From NCBI RefSeq assembly GCF_030867145.1, contig NC_134421.1, positions 31,193,979-31,257,978 of the forward strand: 64,000 nucleotides of DNA, in the 5' to 3' direction. A program made the translations under genes and the position numbers. Positions 31,220-43,600 of this stretch are shown in pieces. The stretch is from Opisthocomus hoazin (lineage: Eukaryota; Chordata; Aves; Opisthocomiformes; Opisthocomidae). Within the stretch, counting starts at the first letter, position 1; the number at the start of each line of letters is the position of its first letter. The notes beneath the pieces were generated by a model. The model was not told the origin of the DNA and searched no databases. It saw only the letters and a program-made list of their open reading frames with translations.

Positions 31220-34200
31220 TTATCCACCCCTTATTCCATACCATCTACGTCATGCCCAGGTCCCCCATTGTCCAGTTGATCACCACCACTTCTCCTGTCT
31301 CCAGGTATCATTCCCTTAGTCTATGGATCATCACTCTAAAGTGTCCGTTGAGTTCATTTAATCCATGACTTCAGGCTCCATCTGTCATAATGGTCTTCCG
31401 TGGCAGGGGAGGTGATGTGTGGTGATGGGCAGTCACTTGCTGCATCCGGAGCTCACGGCTGATGTATCTGGTGCGGCTCGTGCCCACAGTCTGCAGGAGA
31501 TGTTGATCTTGATGAGGTTGCTGGATGCCAGTTGTTGAAAACCAGGTCCACTTCCATCATCGCTCTGCTCTGCTAGGTTTTCATCGAGAAAAGTCCATCC
31601 TTCTTTAATCTGGACAATTCCTACTATGCTACTACTGGTACAACATATAACAATTATAACAGTGATAACAGACAGTGACAGGGTTATTTAACAATTAACT
31701 TTGTACAATTTATTTATGGACTATTCTCGCCCAAAATCAAATCCCCACGAGGTACACATCGGACTTCCCCATCCTTCCGCATTACCCACTAGGTACACCC
31801 AGGTCCTCGAGCAAAAGCAATCCCCCGGACGGGCCTGCCTTTGCCCGAGGCAGGATTAACCCAAACCGTCTTCCCTAACATGTTCCGCATGTGCACTACA
31901 GGGACTTTATCCCCTTCTACGGGGCGCTGAGGTTTTGACTGGGCAGGACCAGCCCGGTTGGTGGACCCTCTGGTGTTAACCAACCAGGTGGCCTTTGCTA
32001 AATAAGTATCCCAATTTTTGAAAGTCCCACCCCCCATTGCCCTCAAAGTGGTTTTTAGCAGCCCATTGTACTGCTCGATCTTTCCAGAGGCTGGTGCATG
32101 GTAGGGGATGTGATACACCCACTCAATACCGTGTTCTTTGGCCCAGGTGTCTATGAGGCTGTAGCGAAAGTGAGTCCCGTTGTCCGACTCAATTCTCTCG
32201 GGAGTGCCATGTCGCCACAGGACTTGTTTTTCCAGGCCCAGAATGGTATTCCGGGCAGTGGCATGGGGCACAGGGTAGGTTTCCAGCCATCCGGTGGTGG
32301 CCTCCACCATTGTGAGCACATAGCGCTTGCCTTGGCGGGTTTGTGGCAGTGTGATGTAGTCAATCTGCCAAGCCTCCCCATATTTATATTATAGCCATCG
32401 TCCTCCATACCACTGAGGCTTTACCCGCTTGGCTTGCTTGATTGCAGCGCATGTTTCACATTCATGGATAACCTGTGCGATGGTGTCCATGGTTAAGTCC
32501 ACCCCTCGGTCACGAGCCCATCTGTATGTCGCGTCTCTTCCTTGGTGGCCCGAGGTGTCATGGGCCCACCGAGCTATAAAGAGTTCACCCTTATGTTGCC
32601 AGTCCAGATCCACCTGAGCCACTTCAATCTTAGCAGCCTGATCTACCTGGTGGTTGTTTTGATGTTCTTCAGTGGCCCGACTCTTAGGGACGTGGGTGTC
32701 CACGTGACGGACTTTTACAACCAACTGCTCCAGCCGGGCAGCAATATCTTGCCACAATGGGGCAGCCCAGATAGGTTTGCCTCTGCGCTGCCAGTTGTTC
32801 TTCTTCCATTGCTGCAGCCACCCCCACAAGGCATTGGCCACCATCCAGGAGCCACTGTAAAGATAGAGCACTGGCCACTTCTCTCGATCAGCAATGTCTA
32901 AAGCCAGCTGGATGGCTTTCACCTCTGCAAACTGGCTGGACTCACCTTCTCCCTCGGCCGTTTCCGCGACTTATCGTGTAGGGCTCCACACACCAGACTT
33001 CCACCTCCGCTGCTTCCCCACAATGCGACAGGACCCATCTGTGAACAGGGCATACTGTTTCTCATCTTCTGGCAGCTGGTTATACAGTGGGGCCTCTTCA
33101 GCACGTGTCACCTCCTCCTCCGGCGATGCTCCAAAATCTTTGCCTTCTGGCCAGTCCATGATTACCTCCAGAATTCCTGGGCGACTGGGGTTTCCCATTC
33201 GGGCGCGCTGGGTGATCAGCGCGACCCACTTACTCCACGTAGCATCGGTGGCATGATGCGTAGAGGGGACCCTCTCTTTGAACATCCAGCCCAGGACCGG
33301 CAATCGTGGTGCTAGGAGGAGCTGTGCTTCAGTGCCCACCACTTCTGAAGCAGCCCGAATGCCTTCATATGCTGCCAGAATCTCTTTTTCAGTGGGAGTA
33401 TAGCGGGCCTCGGATCCTTTGTATCCCCGGCTCCAGAACCCCAGGGGTCGACCTCGAGTCTCCCCTGGTGCTTTCTGCCAGAGACTCCAGGTTGGGCCAT
33501 TCTCCCCGGCTGTAGTGTAGAGCACGTTTTTAACATCTTGCCCTGACCGGACTGGACCAAGGGCTACGGCATGAACTATCTCCCGTTTAATCTGTTCAAA
33601 TGCCTGTCGTTTCTCAGGGCCCCATTCAAAATCATTCTTCTTCTGGGTCACGTGGTACAGAGGACTCACAATTTGGCTGGAATTTGGGATGTGCATCCTC
33701 CAAAAACCCACAACACCCAGGAAGGCCTGTGCTTCCTTTTTGCTGGTTGGTGGAGACATAGCTGCTATTTTGTTGATGACATCCATTGGGATTTGATGGC
33801 GCCCATCCTGCCATTTTATTCCCAAAAACTGGATCTCTTGAGCAGGTCCCTTGACTTTACTTCGCTTAGTGGCGAAACCGGCTTTCAGAAGGATCTGAAC
33901 TATTTTCTCCCCTTTCTCAAAAACCTTCTCCGCTGTGTCGCCCCATATAATGATGTCATCGATGTACTGCAGATGTTCTGGAGCTTCACCTTTTTCCAGT
34001 GCAGTCTGGATTAGTCCATGGCAAATGGTGGGACTGTGTTTCCACCCCTGGGGCAGTCGATTCCAGGTGTACTGGATGCCCCTCCAGGTGAAAGCAAACT
34101 GTGGCCTGCACTCTGCTGCCAAAGGGATGGAGAAGAATGCATTAGCAATGTCAGTTGTAGCGTACCACTTGGCTGCCTTTGACTCCAGCTGATATTGAAG

Positions 34201-36980
34201 TTCTAGCATGTCTGGCACAGCAACACTCAGCAGTGGTGTGACTTCATTCAGGCCACGGTAGTCTATTGTCAGTCTCCACTCTCCAGTAGATTTTCTCACT
34301 GACCATATGGGACTATTAAAGGGTGAGCGAGTTTTGGTGATCACTCCTTGACTCTCCAGCTGGCAGATCAGCTGATGAATGGGGAGAAGGGAGGCTCGGT
34401 TGGTACGATACTGTCGCCGGTGCACCGTTGTGGTCGCGATGGGTACCTGTTGTTCTTCAACCCTCAGCAACCCCACAACGGAAGGATCCCCTGAGAGACC
34501 AGGCAAAATGGACAGTTGTTTAATTTCTTCCGTCTCCACAGCAGCTATGCCAAAAGCCCACCGATACCCCTTTGGGTCCTTGAAATACCCTCTCCTAAGA
34601 TAGTCTATCCCAAGGATGCATGGAGCCTCGGAGCCAGTTACAATGGGGTGCTTCTGCCAGTCCTGCCCAGTGAGGCTCACTTCAGCCTCCAATACACTCA
34701 GCTCTTGGGACCCCCCTGTCACTCCCGAAATGCAAATGGACTCTGACTCTTTGAACTCTGATGGCATTAAAGTACACTGTGCACCAGTATCCACTAGAGC
34801 TTTATACTCTTGTGGATCTGACGTGCCAGGCCATTGAATCCACACAGTCCAATAAACATGGTTGTCCCTTTCCTCCACCTGGCTGGAGGCAGGGCCCCTC
34901 TAATCCTCGTCAGAGAATTTGCTGCTCACCTGCTGTAAAAATGACTTGAAGGTTCCCTCCAGAGGATTGGAATCAAGGTCAAACTATCTACGTGGTCTGG
35001 AGAGCTGGCTGCTGGAAACTGGAGCAGCATTTTTCCTAACAGAATCCCCTTTGGTGATTGTTTTACCTCGCAACTCACGTACTCGGGCCTCTAGACTTGA
35101 GGTGGGTTTTCCATCCCACTTCCTCATGTCCTCTCCGTGGTCACGCAGGTAGAACCACAGGGTGCCCCGTGGTGTGTAGCCTCTGTATTCCCTCTCCTGA
35201 GCAGGGAAACGCTTGCCCCTAATAGCTGAGACACTGGCCCGTACAGGTGGGGAGTAGGACCTACTCTCTTTCATTTGTCGGACCTCCCGGGCCAGTTTCT
35301 CCACAGCTGAGACAAGGGAGGAAGAGAAACTTTCCTCATATTTCCGGAGTCTGACAGCCACCTCATCCACTGTTGGTGCGTCTTTACCTTTCCAGTTTAC
35401 AACTGCCAGTGAGTTGGCATATGAGGAGGGTGCGCTCCGCACAAACTTCCTCCACATGGATTGTGAGCACTGGAGTTCATCTGGGTCTGTGGGTACCTGC
35501 TCATCGTCTGTGTCACAGTAAACCAGCTCCCGCACAGCTAATTCCCTCAAGTACTGAATACCCCTTTCCATATTGGTCCACTTGCCAGGATAGCATACAA
35601 AATCGTCACTGAAGGGGTACCTCTCCCTCACGCCTGACAGAAGTCTCCTCCAGAGGCTGAGGATTTGTTCCTTTTTCCCAATGGCCTTGTCAATGCCCCC
35701 ATCCCTGGCCAGGGATCCCAGCTACTTGGCTTCCTTGCCCTCTAATTCCAAGCTGCTGGCCCCGTTATCCCAGCACTGCAGCAACCAGGTGACAATGTGC
35801 TCGCCAGGGTGGCGGCTGAAATCTTTCCACATGTCTGGCAGCTCGCTCAGGGACAGGGACGGGGTGATGATCTCTGTCTCTATCTCCCGTGATGACCCTG
35901 GCTCATCGTCATCCCTCCCGGAGCGATCTGCTCTCTTTGCGTCTTTCTTCAGTTTTACAGGGGCGACTGCTACCGGCACAGGTTGGTCATTGGGCTCAGC
36001 CGCGATGCCTGCAGCTGGAGCTGGGGCTGAAGCAGCTGCTGTGCCCGCTGGGGAAACCGAGGCAGACCCTGCAGCTGTGGCAGCGGCGGTGCCGGTCTGG
36101 GGGGCTGTGACTGCCTGCTGGGCTGGAGGGGCTGCAGGGCCGGCTGGGGGGGCAGCACCAGTTGCAGCGCCTGCCGCTTCGCTTCCCCCCCTTTCCCCTT
36201 TAGGGCACTGAATCAGGTTAAACATGGCTCGGTAGGCGTGGGCCAGACCCCAGCACATTGTGGTGATCTGTGTCTCTCTGGAGTTCCCAGGGTGGCAGCA
36301 CACTTTTTTCAGATATTTTACCAGATTGTCCGGGTTCTGTATTTGTTCAGGGGTGAGTTTAAAACACACCAGGGGTGCCCACTGCTCTAGACACCTGCCC
36401 ATGCTGTCCCACACACCCAGCCACTCACAGCTACCCGGCTCCGGGGCAGGTCTCTGCATGATGTTCTTAACGACTTGTTTAACCCTAAACAAAAGCTGAA
36501 ACCCATTCAGGAGGCAGAACAAAAGGAGAGTGCTGGCCTGAGCATCCCACGGGTACATTAGGACCAGCCTGAGGGAGAGAGGGAGGGCGAAAGAGTTGGG
36601 GGAGGTATCCCCTCCGGTTTTCCCCACAGATTGGGTTTGATCATTCACAAATTCTAAGACATAGGGTCCGAGGTACGGAAATGACCGCAGTGCCGCATGC
36701 AAACACAAGCCTAATTTCATGCACATTGACGTTATCATGTCATAAGTCGATATCATACAGTACAGCAAAATCATCATCCTGATCTTTTTTCCCGAGGTAA
36801 CAAACAGCACGGCGGCAAACACATACAGCAAGTAAAGATTTACGTAGCAGAGATATTTGATCAAAGTCACAAACATTTTTACTGGCGACTTTAACTAACA
36901 CAGTAAATGCGTATAATAAATTTTAACAAAATCTTTGAAAGCAGTTTTAACACCCGCTGCTCAGCCCTGCCGTTATCCCT

Positions 36981-36999
36981 GCCCCACGTCTGGGCGCCA
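36981..36999 (-). other. Retroviral primer-binding site, tRNA-Lys type
   Basis: On the minus strand this reads TGGCGCCCAGACGTGGGGC, directly inside the 5' LTR. It closely resembles the complement of the 3' end of tRNA-Lys (anticodon CTT class), as used by several retroviruses. ERVL elements are named for tRNA-Leu, so this primer is worth noting for classification. Confidence 0.75.
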
Positions 37000-37005
37000 A
37001 TTTAA

Positions 37006-37409
37006 TGTTTTGGTTTCGGCTGCCGCTGGCAACAAAAGCGCCACGCGGCCGCCCCTCCCCCCGCCGCGGTGCGGAGGAGAATGGAAAGAAAGAGGCAGAA
37101 ACTGGTGGGTCGGGATAAGGGCAGTTTAACAGAACAGCAAACAGAGGGAAACAGGAACAACAACGATACAGATAAGGAGAAAACAAGACAAAAACAGACC
37201 CGCTCTCTCGGACCGCACCGGCGCCGCACGCTCCCGAGCCGCGAGTGAGTCCCTGCCGTGCCGCCCCCCCCCCCCGGAACCCAGCGTGACGTCACATGGT
37301 ATGGAATACCGGGCTCTGTTTGGCCAGGTGGGGTCAGCCCCCACCCCCCGGCTGTGCCCCTTCCTGGAGTCCGGTGAAAATTAACCCTGTCCTGGCCAAA
37401 CCCAGGACA
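37006..37409 (-). repeat. 5' LTR of the endogenous retrovirus
   Basis: The 404-bp partner of the LTR at 30814-31219, with the same termini. It is followed by the target duplicate CATAC at 37410-37414. Six bases inside it lies the primer-binding site. Confidence 0.93.
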
Positions 37410-37788
37410 CATACCCTTTGCCACAGGTGCCCAACACTCCCTGCTCAGACCCACCACGATCACCACCCTGTTCCTCACACTGTCCTTAATTATCACCTGT
37501 CCATCAAGCTCAGGCCCTTCCCCATAGTCCCAACCTGGACATCTCTGTGGGAATGAGGCTGGGTTTCTTCCCACTCTAGGTTTCATTTTAGGAATCTGCA
37601 TCATTTTTCGAAATGAACAGCTGGGTGTAGGTCTCGGTTATCACTTCTGCGCATGCAGTCCTGTGGGCACTGGGGCTGGTGGCAAGGCCACTTCAGGTTG
37701 GTGGTCCAGGGTCACACTGTGAGCCTGCAACAGCAGCCCCACCAGCACACATTAGGTCCTGTGGGTCACACACCTCCAGCTATTCATG

Positions 37789-37866
37789 GGGACACTGCTT
37801 ACAGGTGATAAGGGCCCTCTGTGGGAAGGGACACTGCTTACAGGTGATAAGGGCCCTCTGTGGGAA
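37789..37866. repeat. Tandem duplication, two 39-bp units
   Basis: The unit beginning GGACACTGCTTACAGGTGAT and ending CTCTGTGGGAA is present twice, head to tail, with a 39-bp period and almost no difference between copies. It lies between the retrovirus and the nested LTR pair. The near identity suggests a recent duplication. Confidence 0.85.
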
Positions 37867-37925
37867 TCGTGGATGAGAAGCACTGTGCTCACAACTCCCC
37901 TACAGATGACTTTTTGGAGCAGAAT

Positions 37926-39466
37926 AATGTGGTAGGTTGACCCCTGCCAGCAGCCAAGCACCCACACAGATGCTCGCTCATTGCCCGTTCCCCAGCAGGA
38001 CAGGGGGAGAAAACAGGAAGAAGAAAAGTGAAAAAATTCATGGGTCAGGATAAAGACAGCTTAATATGCGTGGAAAGAGGGGGGAAAACAAATAAACAAA
38101 ACCCCCAAGTGATGCAAAGGCAATAATTCACCACCCCCAATGGCAGACTGATGCCCAGACAGTCTCTGAGCAATGGCCACCCTGGGAGTCAGCCCCCCAC
38201 CTTTCTTCTTATTCTACCCTAGGTTTTTTTTTGATGAACACAGTGTTATATGGTATAGAATATCTGTCCTGTCCCACATGGTGGGTCGTGGGGAGGTGAT
38301 CTTTTTCGATTCTCTGCATGGCACCCAGCAGTCATGACAAAGACTGCAGAGGCTTGATTAAAAAAAAAAAGCTTTACTCGGAATTCAGTGAGATTACAAA
38401 AGATGGTAAATTTGCGACTTTATAACGACATTATCATAGAATCACATTATACATATTTATAATGACATTACTTTTAATGCAGTGAGGTTAGAACGGATAT
38501 TGACTTGGCAAAACTTACAGCAAACTACAAAATATAGCAAATTGACAAACTTAAAACAACATGTGCCTAGAAAATCAGAGATAGAGAGGAAAACAAAAGG
38601 AAAGGTAAGAGATATCACCACTCTTGGATGCAGCGACAACTTCTGCTGGTGGTCAGGGTCCTCTGGTGGTGGATGCGCACGTGCACTTACAATCACATCA
38701 TATATTTATACACAAAAATCACAAAAAGCTCCACCTAACTAATACAATTATTTCACCTATCTAACACCTATTCATTATGTTGCACACATAGGGTCGTCTG
38801 CACTTGTGTGGGGATTGTGCTGAGCCAGAAAAGTCATCTGCACCTGCGCAGAGGTCTCAGAAGGTCTCTGGGGGTCATTTAGGGAGGAAGACCCCTGCTC
38901 ATTTTGTCCTTCTTTGGTCATGAGTCTTCTGAGGACACCAGAGTTCTCCTTATTCTTGCCAACTCCTGGTTTCACACAGTCTCACAGCAGCTGTATGTCC
39001 TTGGTCAAGCAAGTTTGTAACCATGAGATGTTCCTTATCTTGGAACACTGGTTGCTATGCAACAACAAATCAGAGATTGTCTTCAACACTTCATTCCTCC
39101 TCCTCAGAGGGGTACTGTTGTACTGTTGTGCTTAGTCAGTGGGCATGGGGGAGGTCTCGGTGGTCTCACGGTCCCCCCCTGCCTCCGTGACATCTCAAAG
39201 GGAGAGAAGTGGGTTTTGCTAGATGGCACCTTGCCTCCACAGGGTTCCGCTTCTCTGCCCCAGTCCCTCACCAAAACGAGGGAGTTCCCAAAGCACAATG
39301 CCTGATTTAGGAGTTTACTTAATTCAAGTACCTCTGTTTCTCAAGACGGATGTTTGAGACAATTGTTCACTGTGATCTGGGGCTCTACAAATGTCCCTTT
39401 GGTCGATTTGGGTCAGCTGTCCTAGCTGTGTCCCATTCCCAACCACTTGTCCCCAGCCTACTTGCT
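37926..39466 (-). mobile_element. Older LTR fossil split by a second LTR
   Basis: The outer LTR begins near TGTGGTAGGTTGACCC at about 37926, runs to 38275, and resumes at 39392 with CTTTGGTCGATTTGGGTCAG to about 39466. The two pieces join into a sequence type common in bird genomes as ERVL-like LTRs. The right end is ragged and no internal retroviral region is attached, so it is a solo, decayed LTR. It must predate the inserted LTR. The assignment is by remembered resemblance. Confidence 0.6.
38276..39391 (-). mobile_element. Inserted solo LTR, about 1.1 kb, ERVK-like
   Basis: The hexamer TGTCCC flanks this block on both sides (38270-38275 and 39392-39397), as expected for a 6-bp target duplication of class II avian retroviruses. 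On the minus strand it holds a TATAAATA box, and further on an AGTAAA polyadenylation-type signal followed by a T-run, in the order U3-R-U5. No gag or pol is present, so it is a solo LTR left by recombination. It interrupts the older LTR. Confidence 0.65.
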
Positions 39467-39590
39467 GTTGCTAGATATGAAAGATGGCAGCACACACACA
39501 AGAACTGGGAACTGTGAAATTAAACATGTATCTTCTTACATGGTGACATTTTGTGGCATATGACAAGAGTCCAAACATTTGGGGCTCATT

Positions 39591-39596
39591 TTTATT
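39591..39596 (-). terminator. Possible polyadenylation signal of CAP gene B
   Basis: Minus-strand AATAAA about 1.06 kb after the gene B stop codon. It is the nearest canonical hexamer noticed; a closer variant signal is possible. Confidence 0.3.
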
Positions 39597-40658
39597 CTGT
39601 GGGATGCCATGATCCTTCAGAGCTGCAATGTGGCTCAGAATTTGAGTCGCTGTGTTCTCAAAGCAGCAGGGCACAGATAAAGGAGGAGAAACAGCTTTAA
39701 ATATTGACAGAGCAGTTACGCATTGCTAATATCAGCCAGTATCTCTTAGCTTGAAACACGTTTGTTTCCCTTACTAACAAATGTGTATAGGAACAACAAG
39801 GGTTGAGGGCTAAATATCTCTAAAATCAAACTGAATCCACCAATGATTTGGGCTTTTTAAATGAGGCCAAGATCTTCCATTTCTGAACCGGAATCTGTCC
39901 TGGGCTCATTTCATCTTCCGTCTCCTGTTTTTCCTCCCTGCTTCCCCCAGCTTCCCTGCCTGCAAGCTCAGGATAGCTGTCATCCACTCTGCATTTCAAA
40001 TTTTGTCACCATCTCACATCGTAAAATAAAGCTCTCCCCATTAATACCCCATCTTAATCCTTGTTCTATCAACTTTCCCTCGTATTCTTCTAGCTATGGA
40101 GCACAAAGCTTAACTCTGAGAGGAGATGAACAGAATAGTACAACTGACAATAGAGTAGCTTTAACAGAGACTGTTACACGTAGGCTAAATAGAGTCAAGG
40201 ACGAGCTTTACTCTTTCTGTTCTTAAAAAGTAATACATACAGTTAAATCTGCATTATCTGGGGAAAATGATGTCTGGGACAACTGAAGGTTAATGGAGAT
40301 GCTGTTTCTGGATACCGTGTGCTGCTTCAGACGTGTCTTCATGATGCTCCAGGTTTCCAGGAGGCTTGTTAGCATATATAGTAATACACAGTCTACGTGG
40401 TCCCTCTAGCAATCTACCCCTGAGCCAGAGCTAAGAGGCTTTTACAGAGGTAGAAGTGTGTTGCAGCTGCTGCCAATAAATTACTATTAACTCTATGCAC
40501 TGCCACTTGTATCTTGCCTTGAGTGAAGAAGCAGCTTTTTCTATCCCGGACAAACATCACAAGGATAATGGAGAGATGACCAAGTATTTTTTTTAAATGT
40601 GTGCAATTCTCTGAGAGTAATATAGCAGTAGGATCACTACCAGTACCTTCACTGATCA

Positions 40659-43600
40659 TTACTCATAGAAGAAAGTGTGTGGAAACCGCTGTTGTACTAA
40701 AAGAACAGCACCAACACACAGTACCAAAGACAGTGGCCTTAAAATTGAAACTGTAAGGCAGTACTGGTCACAGGAGGGACGTGGCTGCTCAGGGGGGATG
40801 TACGACGGCATGGGAGGCCTGGGGGGATGAGGTCTGGGGGGACGGGGCTGCGGTGGCTGGGGCTGTGTGTCCCAGTCCGGATACCAGTAGGAATAATCTA
40901 AAAAACAGCAAAGAAACATGTGTTAAGACCCATCAAACTTCGGCATACTTGTAGGAAAGCAATTAAGAACAATTTGATACATACTTATCAGCTTCTCACG
41001 TTCTGTATTTTCTGTAGAGAGATCAGAAAAGGAAATTAATATGAGTACCATTCAGTGGTGGTTCTTAAAGCAAAGCGGTAAGCCATTGCTGCTGCCTGGC
41101 TGATTGCACTGCAGATGCCAGTCAGTGCCCAGAGGAACCTGTCAGGGGGAACAGGGCCAACAGCAGTGCATTCCCAGATGATGTGGGGATAATAAATATT
41201 TTTTATTGAATTGAAAGAGCAGCAGAAAAGCAGCAGTTGCATTAGGAAGAATTTGTGCCATGGGGAAGAGGGAATAGCAAATCAAAATTAAACTTGGGAT
41301 TTATTTAAAATTGATACACAAAACAAATTTAAGTAGTTACAGACAGACAAACCTAACTACTAAATTCATCACAGAAATAGACCTTTACTAACAGCTTTGA
41401 TGCATTTGCAGGATTACCTACTGGCATCATATTTGAACTGCTGATTTGCCCTATAGCAGAATATGGTAAATCGGGTTGTAGGATCTAGCGCTTAATTGTA
41501 AAAGCTCTCTTCTTCCTCTCCCTCCCCCTAGTCTTTGAAATCTTTCTAGTTTTCCTATGATGCATCAGTCTCAGACTTCAAGATGAATCAGCCATGATAT
41601 CACAGAAGGAAATAAGAGTGCCAAACACTCAACTATTTCTACAGCCGATGCTGTCTACAGTCTGGCTAGTAGAGAACATCTCCATTAAACCTCTGTACAA
41701 AATTAATATCTGATTTGTGGCATGTTCTTTAATCTCTGTTTGTTTAAAACACTATTTAAATCTCTGTTTATTTAAAACACTATGTCTGACTAATTTGGGG
41801 CTAGGTGTAATGACATAAAGGTCCATAGCTGCAAACTGCTGTAGAAAAACAAGCTGTCACTGCTGTATTTCAGAAAATTGCAGAAGTTAGAAATAAGTGT
41901 GCTTTCCAGTGTAATGTCATTATTGGGTCAGAACGATATATAGTTTTCTGGAAAATGTGATAGAACATACTAAACAAGCAAGAAAGCAGAAGTTAAATAT
42001 ACCATTTCTGTTAAGAAAGAAGAAACAGACGGGGAATATTTGTTTAAGGTAATGTTTTAGATTTGACTTCCTGATCAGATAACAGGCAGAAAGTAGTCTG
42101 CCTGATAGCTGTCTTCCTCAGAAACTCTGGCTTCTACCTCAGAGAGTCTTCAACAGAGAAGTATTTCAATTAATTCCTTCTTATACAATTCTTGTCAGGA
42201 TTTGGTACTGTTGCTGTGTGGTGGGCTGCAGACCCACTACGTACTTAGTGCAAATCTACTCACTGTTATATTTCCATTGATAAATATGCCACTTCTATTT
42301 CTATGCATTTTCTTAGTTGATCACTTTGGTCTTACCACAGAGCTTGTCTACGCACTTCTCATTCCTGCATCCACTGCATGCTTGCCCGGCTTTATATGGT
42401 TTTCTTGGGTAATTCCCCCTGCAAAGCAGAAGAACGGTATTTTGTTAGCTCAGCAATTTAAATACACAGTTTCATCAGCTTGTTAGAATAATTTATCATT
42501 AAAAGCTATTATGAGGGGTGAGGGGAAAGCCCTTTATCCAAAAACTGATCACTGCAATTGTTTGAAATTCCTTTTAGATGAGATTAAAGATCTCACTGGC
42601 ATGGGGAGCAGCTACCTGGTGACTCTCACAATTTGAAATTAATTAGACTTCTCAGGCAATACTGTATTATTCAATGTAAACATACAAGAATCTGCCTCTA
42701 GTCCCTCATTACCTACCTGTATTTTAAAAACAAATCTGTAAAAGGTTAAGTCCAGAAATTGCAAGGTACGGGATAAACTAGAGGACTGTCTTCCTTTTAT
42801 TTCTTCAATGAAAATGTCTTGTTTGAAGTTTCGGGGAGCCATACAAAGATGTAATCTTTCTCAAGCAGGAAGCTTGCACCTTCCCTACTTTTCCTGCAGA
42901 GACTGAAGTCAAAACAGATCTTATCCCACCACTCCTGGTTCTGGTGAGTGCTCTCAGCTACGATCTGTTTGCCTGCTATTTTAGGAAGGGATTTTCTGCA
43001 GCTCCAACTACGTCCAGCAACTTCTGTTCTCAATGGCAGGGGAAGTTTCCCTTGGATCGGTGACATATGGACGTGGCTTGTTCTGAAATGTGTTACAACT
43101 GCTCCCATCATTGTTGGCACCTGATACCAGGTCAGTTACAGAATATTTAAAAAATAAGAAAACCTAAACCCCAGATGCCATAATGAACTTACGCTGGCCC
43201 ATAGTTGCAAACAAAATGTGCTGCTCTGAGGAGTCCTTGAAAATTTTCAACTGTATCACAGAAGTGAACGGCACAGCCAACTTTGTAACTCTCTGCCCAA
43301 ACGACCTGAGGGGCAAAGGGAAATACATAATGCACCCGTTCAATGACTGAAAAAGCAACAGCATTAAGGGGGTAAGGAGAAGGGAAGGATCTTGTGGAGG
43401 TTTAAAACAGCCATCACAGAAGCAACACTGACAACCCAAAGGGCAGCTTAGACACACGACTGATTGATAGATGGTTCTGCATTTATTATCTGGCTCCCCT
43501 GGAAACATGAAATTGTCAGGGGAGTAATCCCTTTCCAACATTACTGAAAATAGGACTCAAATATCCCTGGGGCTCAGAATATTTCTTCCCGATCTCATGC

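Larger units (their letters stand above)
30814..37409 (-). mobile_element. Nearly full-length endogenous retrovirus, ERVL/spuma-like, minus sense (fossil)
   Basis: Read on the minus strand: 5' LTR (37006-37409), a tRNA-Lys-type primer-binding site, gag (about 34.98-36.88 kb), protease and reverse transcriptase (about 32.97-34.88 kb), RNase H and integrase (about 31.79-32.96 kb), an untranslated stretch with a purine tract, and 3' LTR (30814-31219). Marks include a LVDTGA protease site, the polymerase motif YIDD, an HHCC-type zinc region and a DDE-type integrase core. The middle of gag is rich in Ala, Gly, Pro and Gln, and its N-terminal part is unusually hydrophobic. No env is seen in the roughly 570 bp after integrase. 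The element looks structurally whole, but its coding parts carry a handful of breaks, so it is a fossil. The two LTRs differ by about a dozen substitutions and a few indels over roughly 400 bp, near 3%. With avian neutral rates this suggests several million years. The class III (ERVL-like) assignment is from motif resemblance only. Confidence 0.9.

Noticed and set aside
35970-36160. Low-complexity Ala/Gln/Pro-rich frames on both strands
   Set aside because: Shadows of the low-complexity middle of the retroviral gag region, not separate genes.
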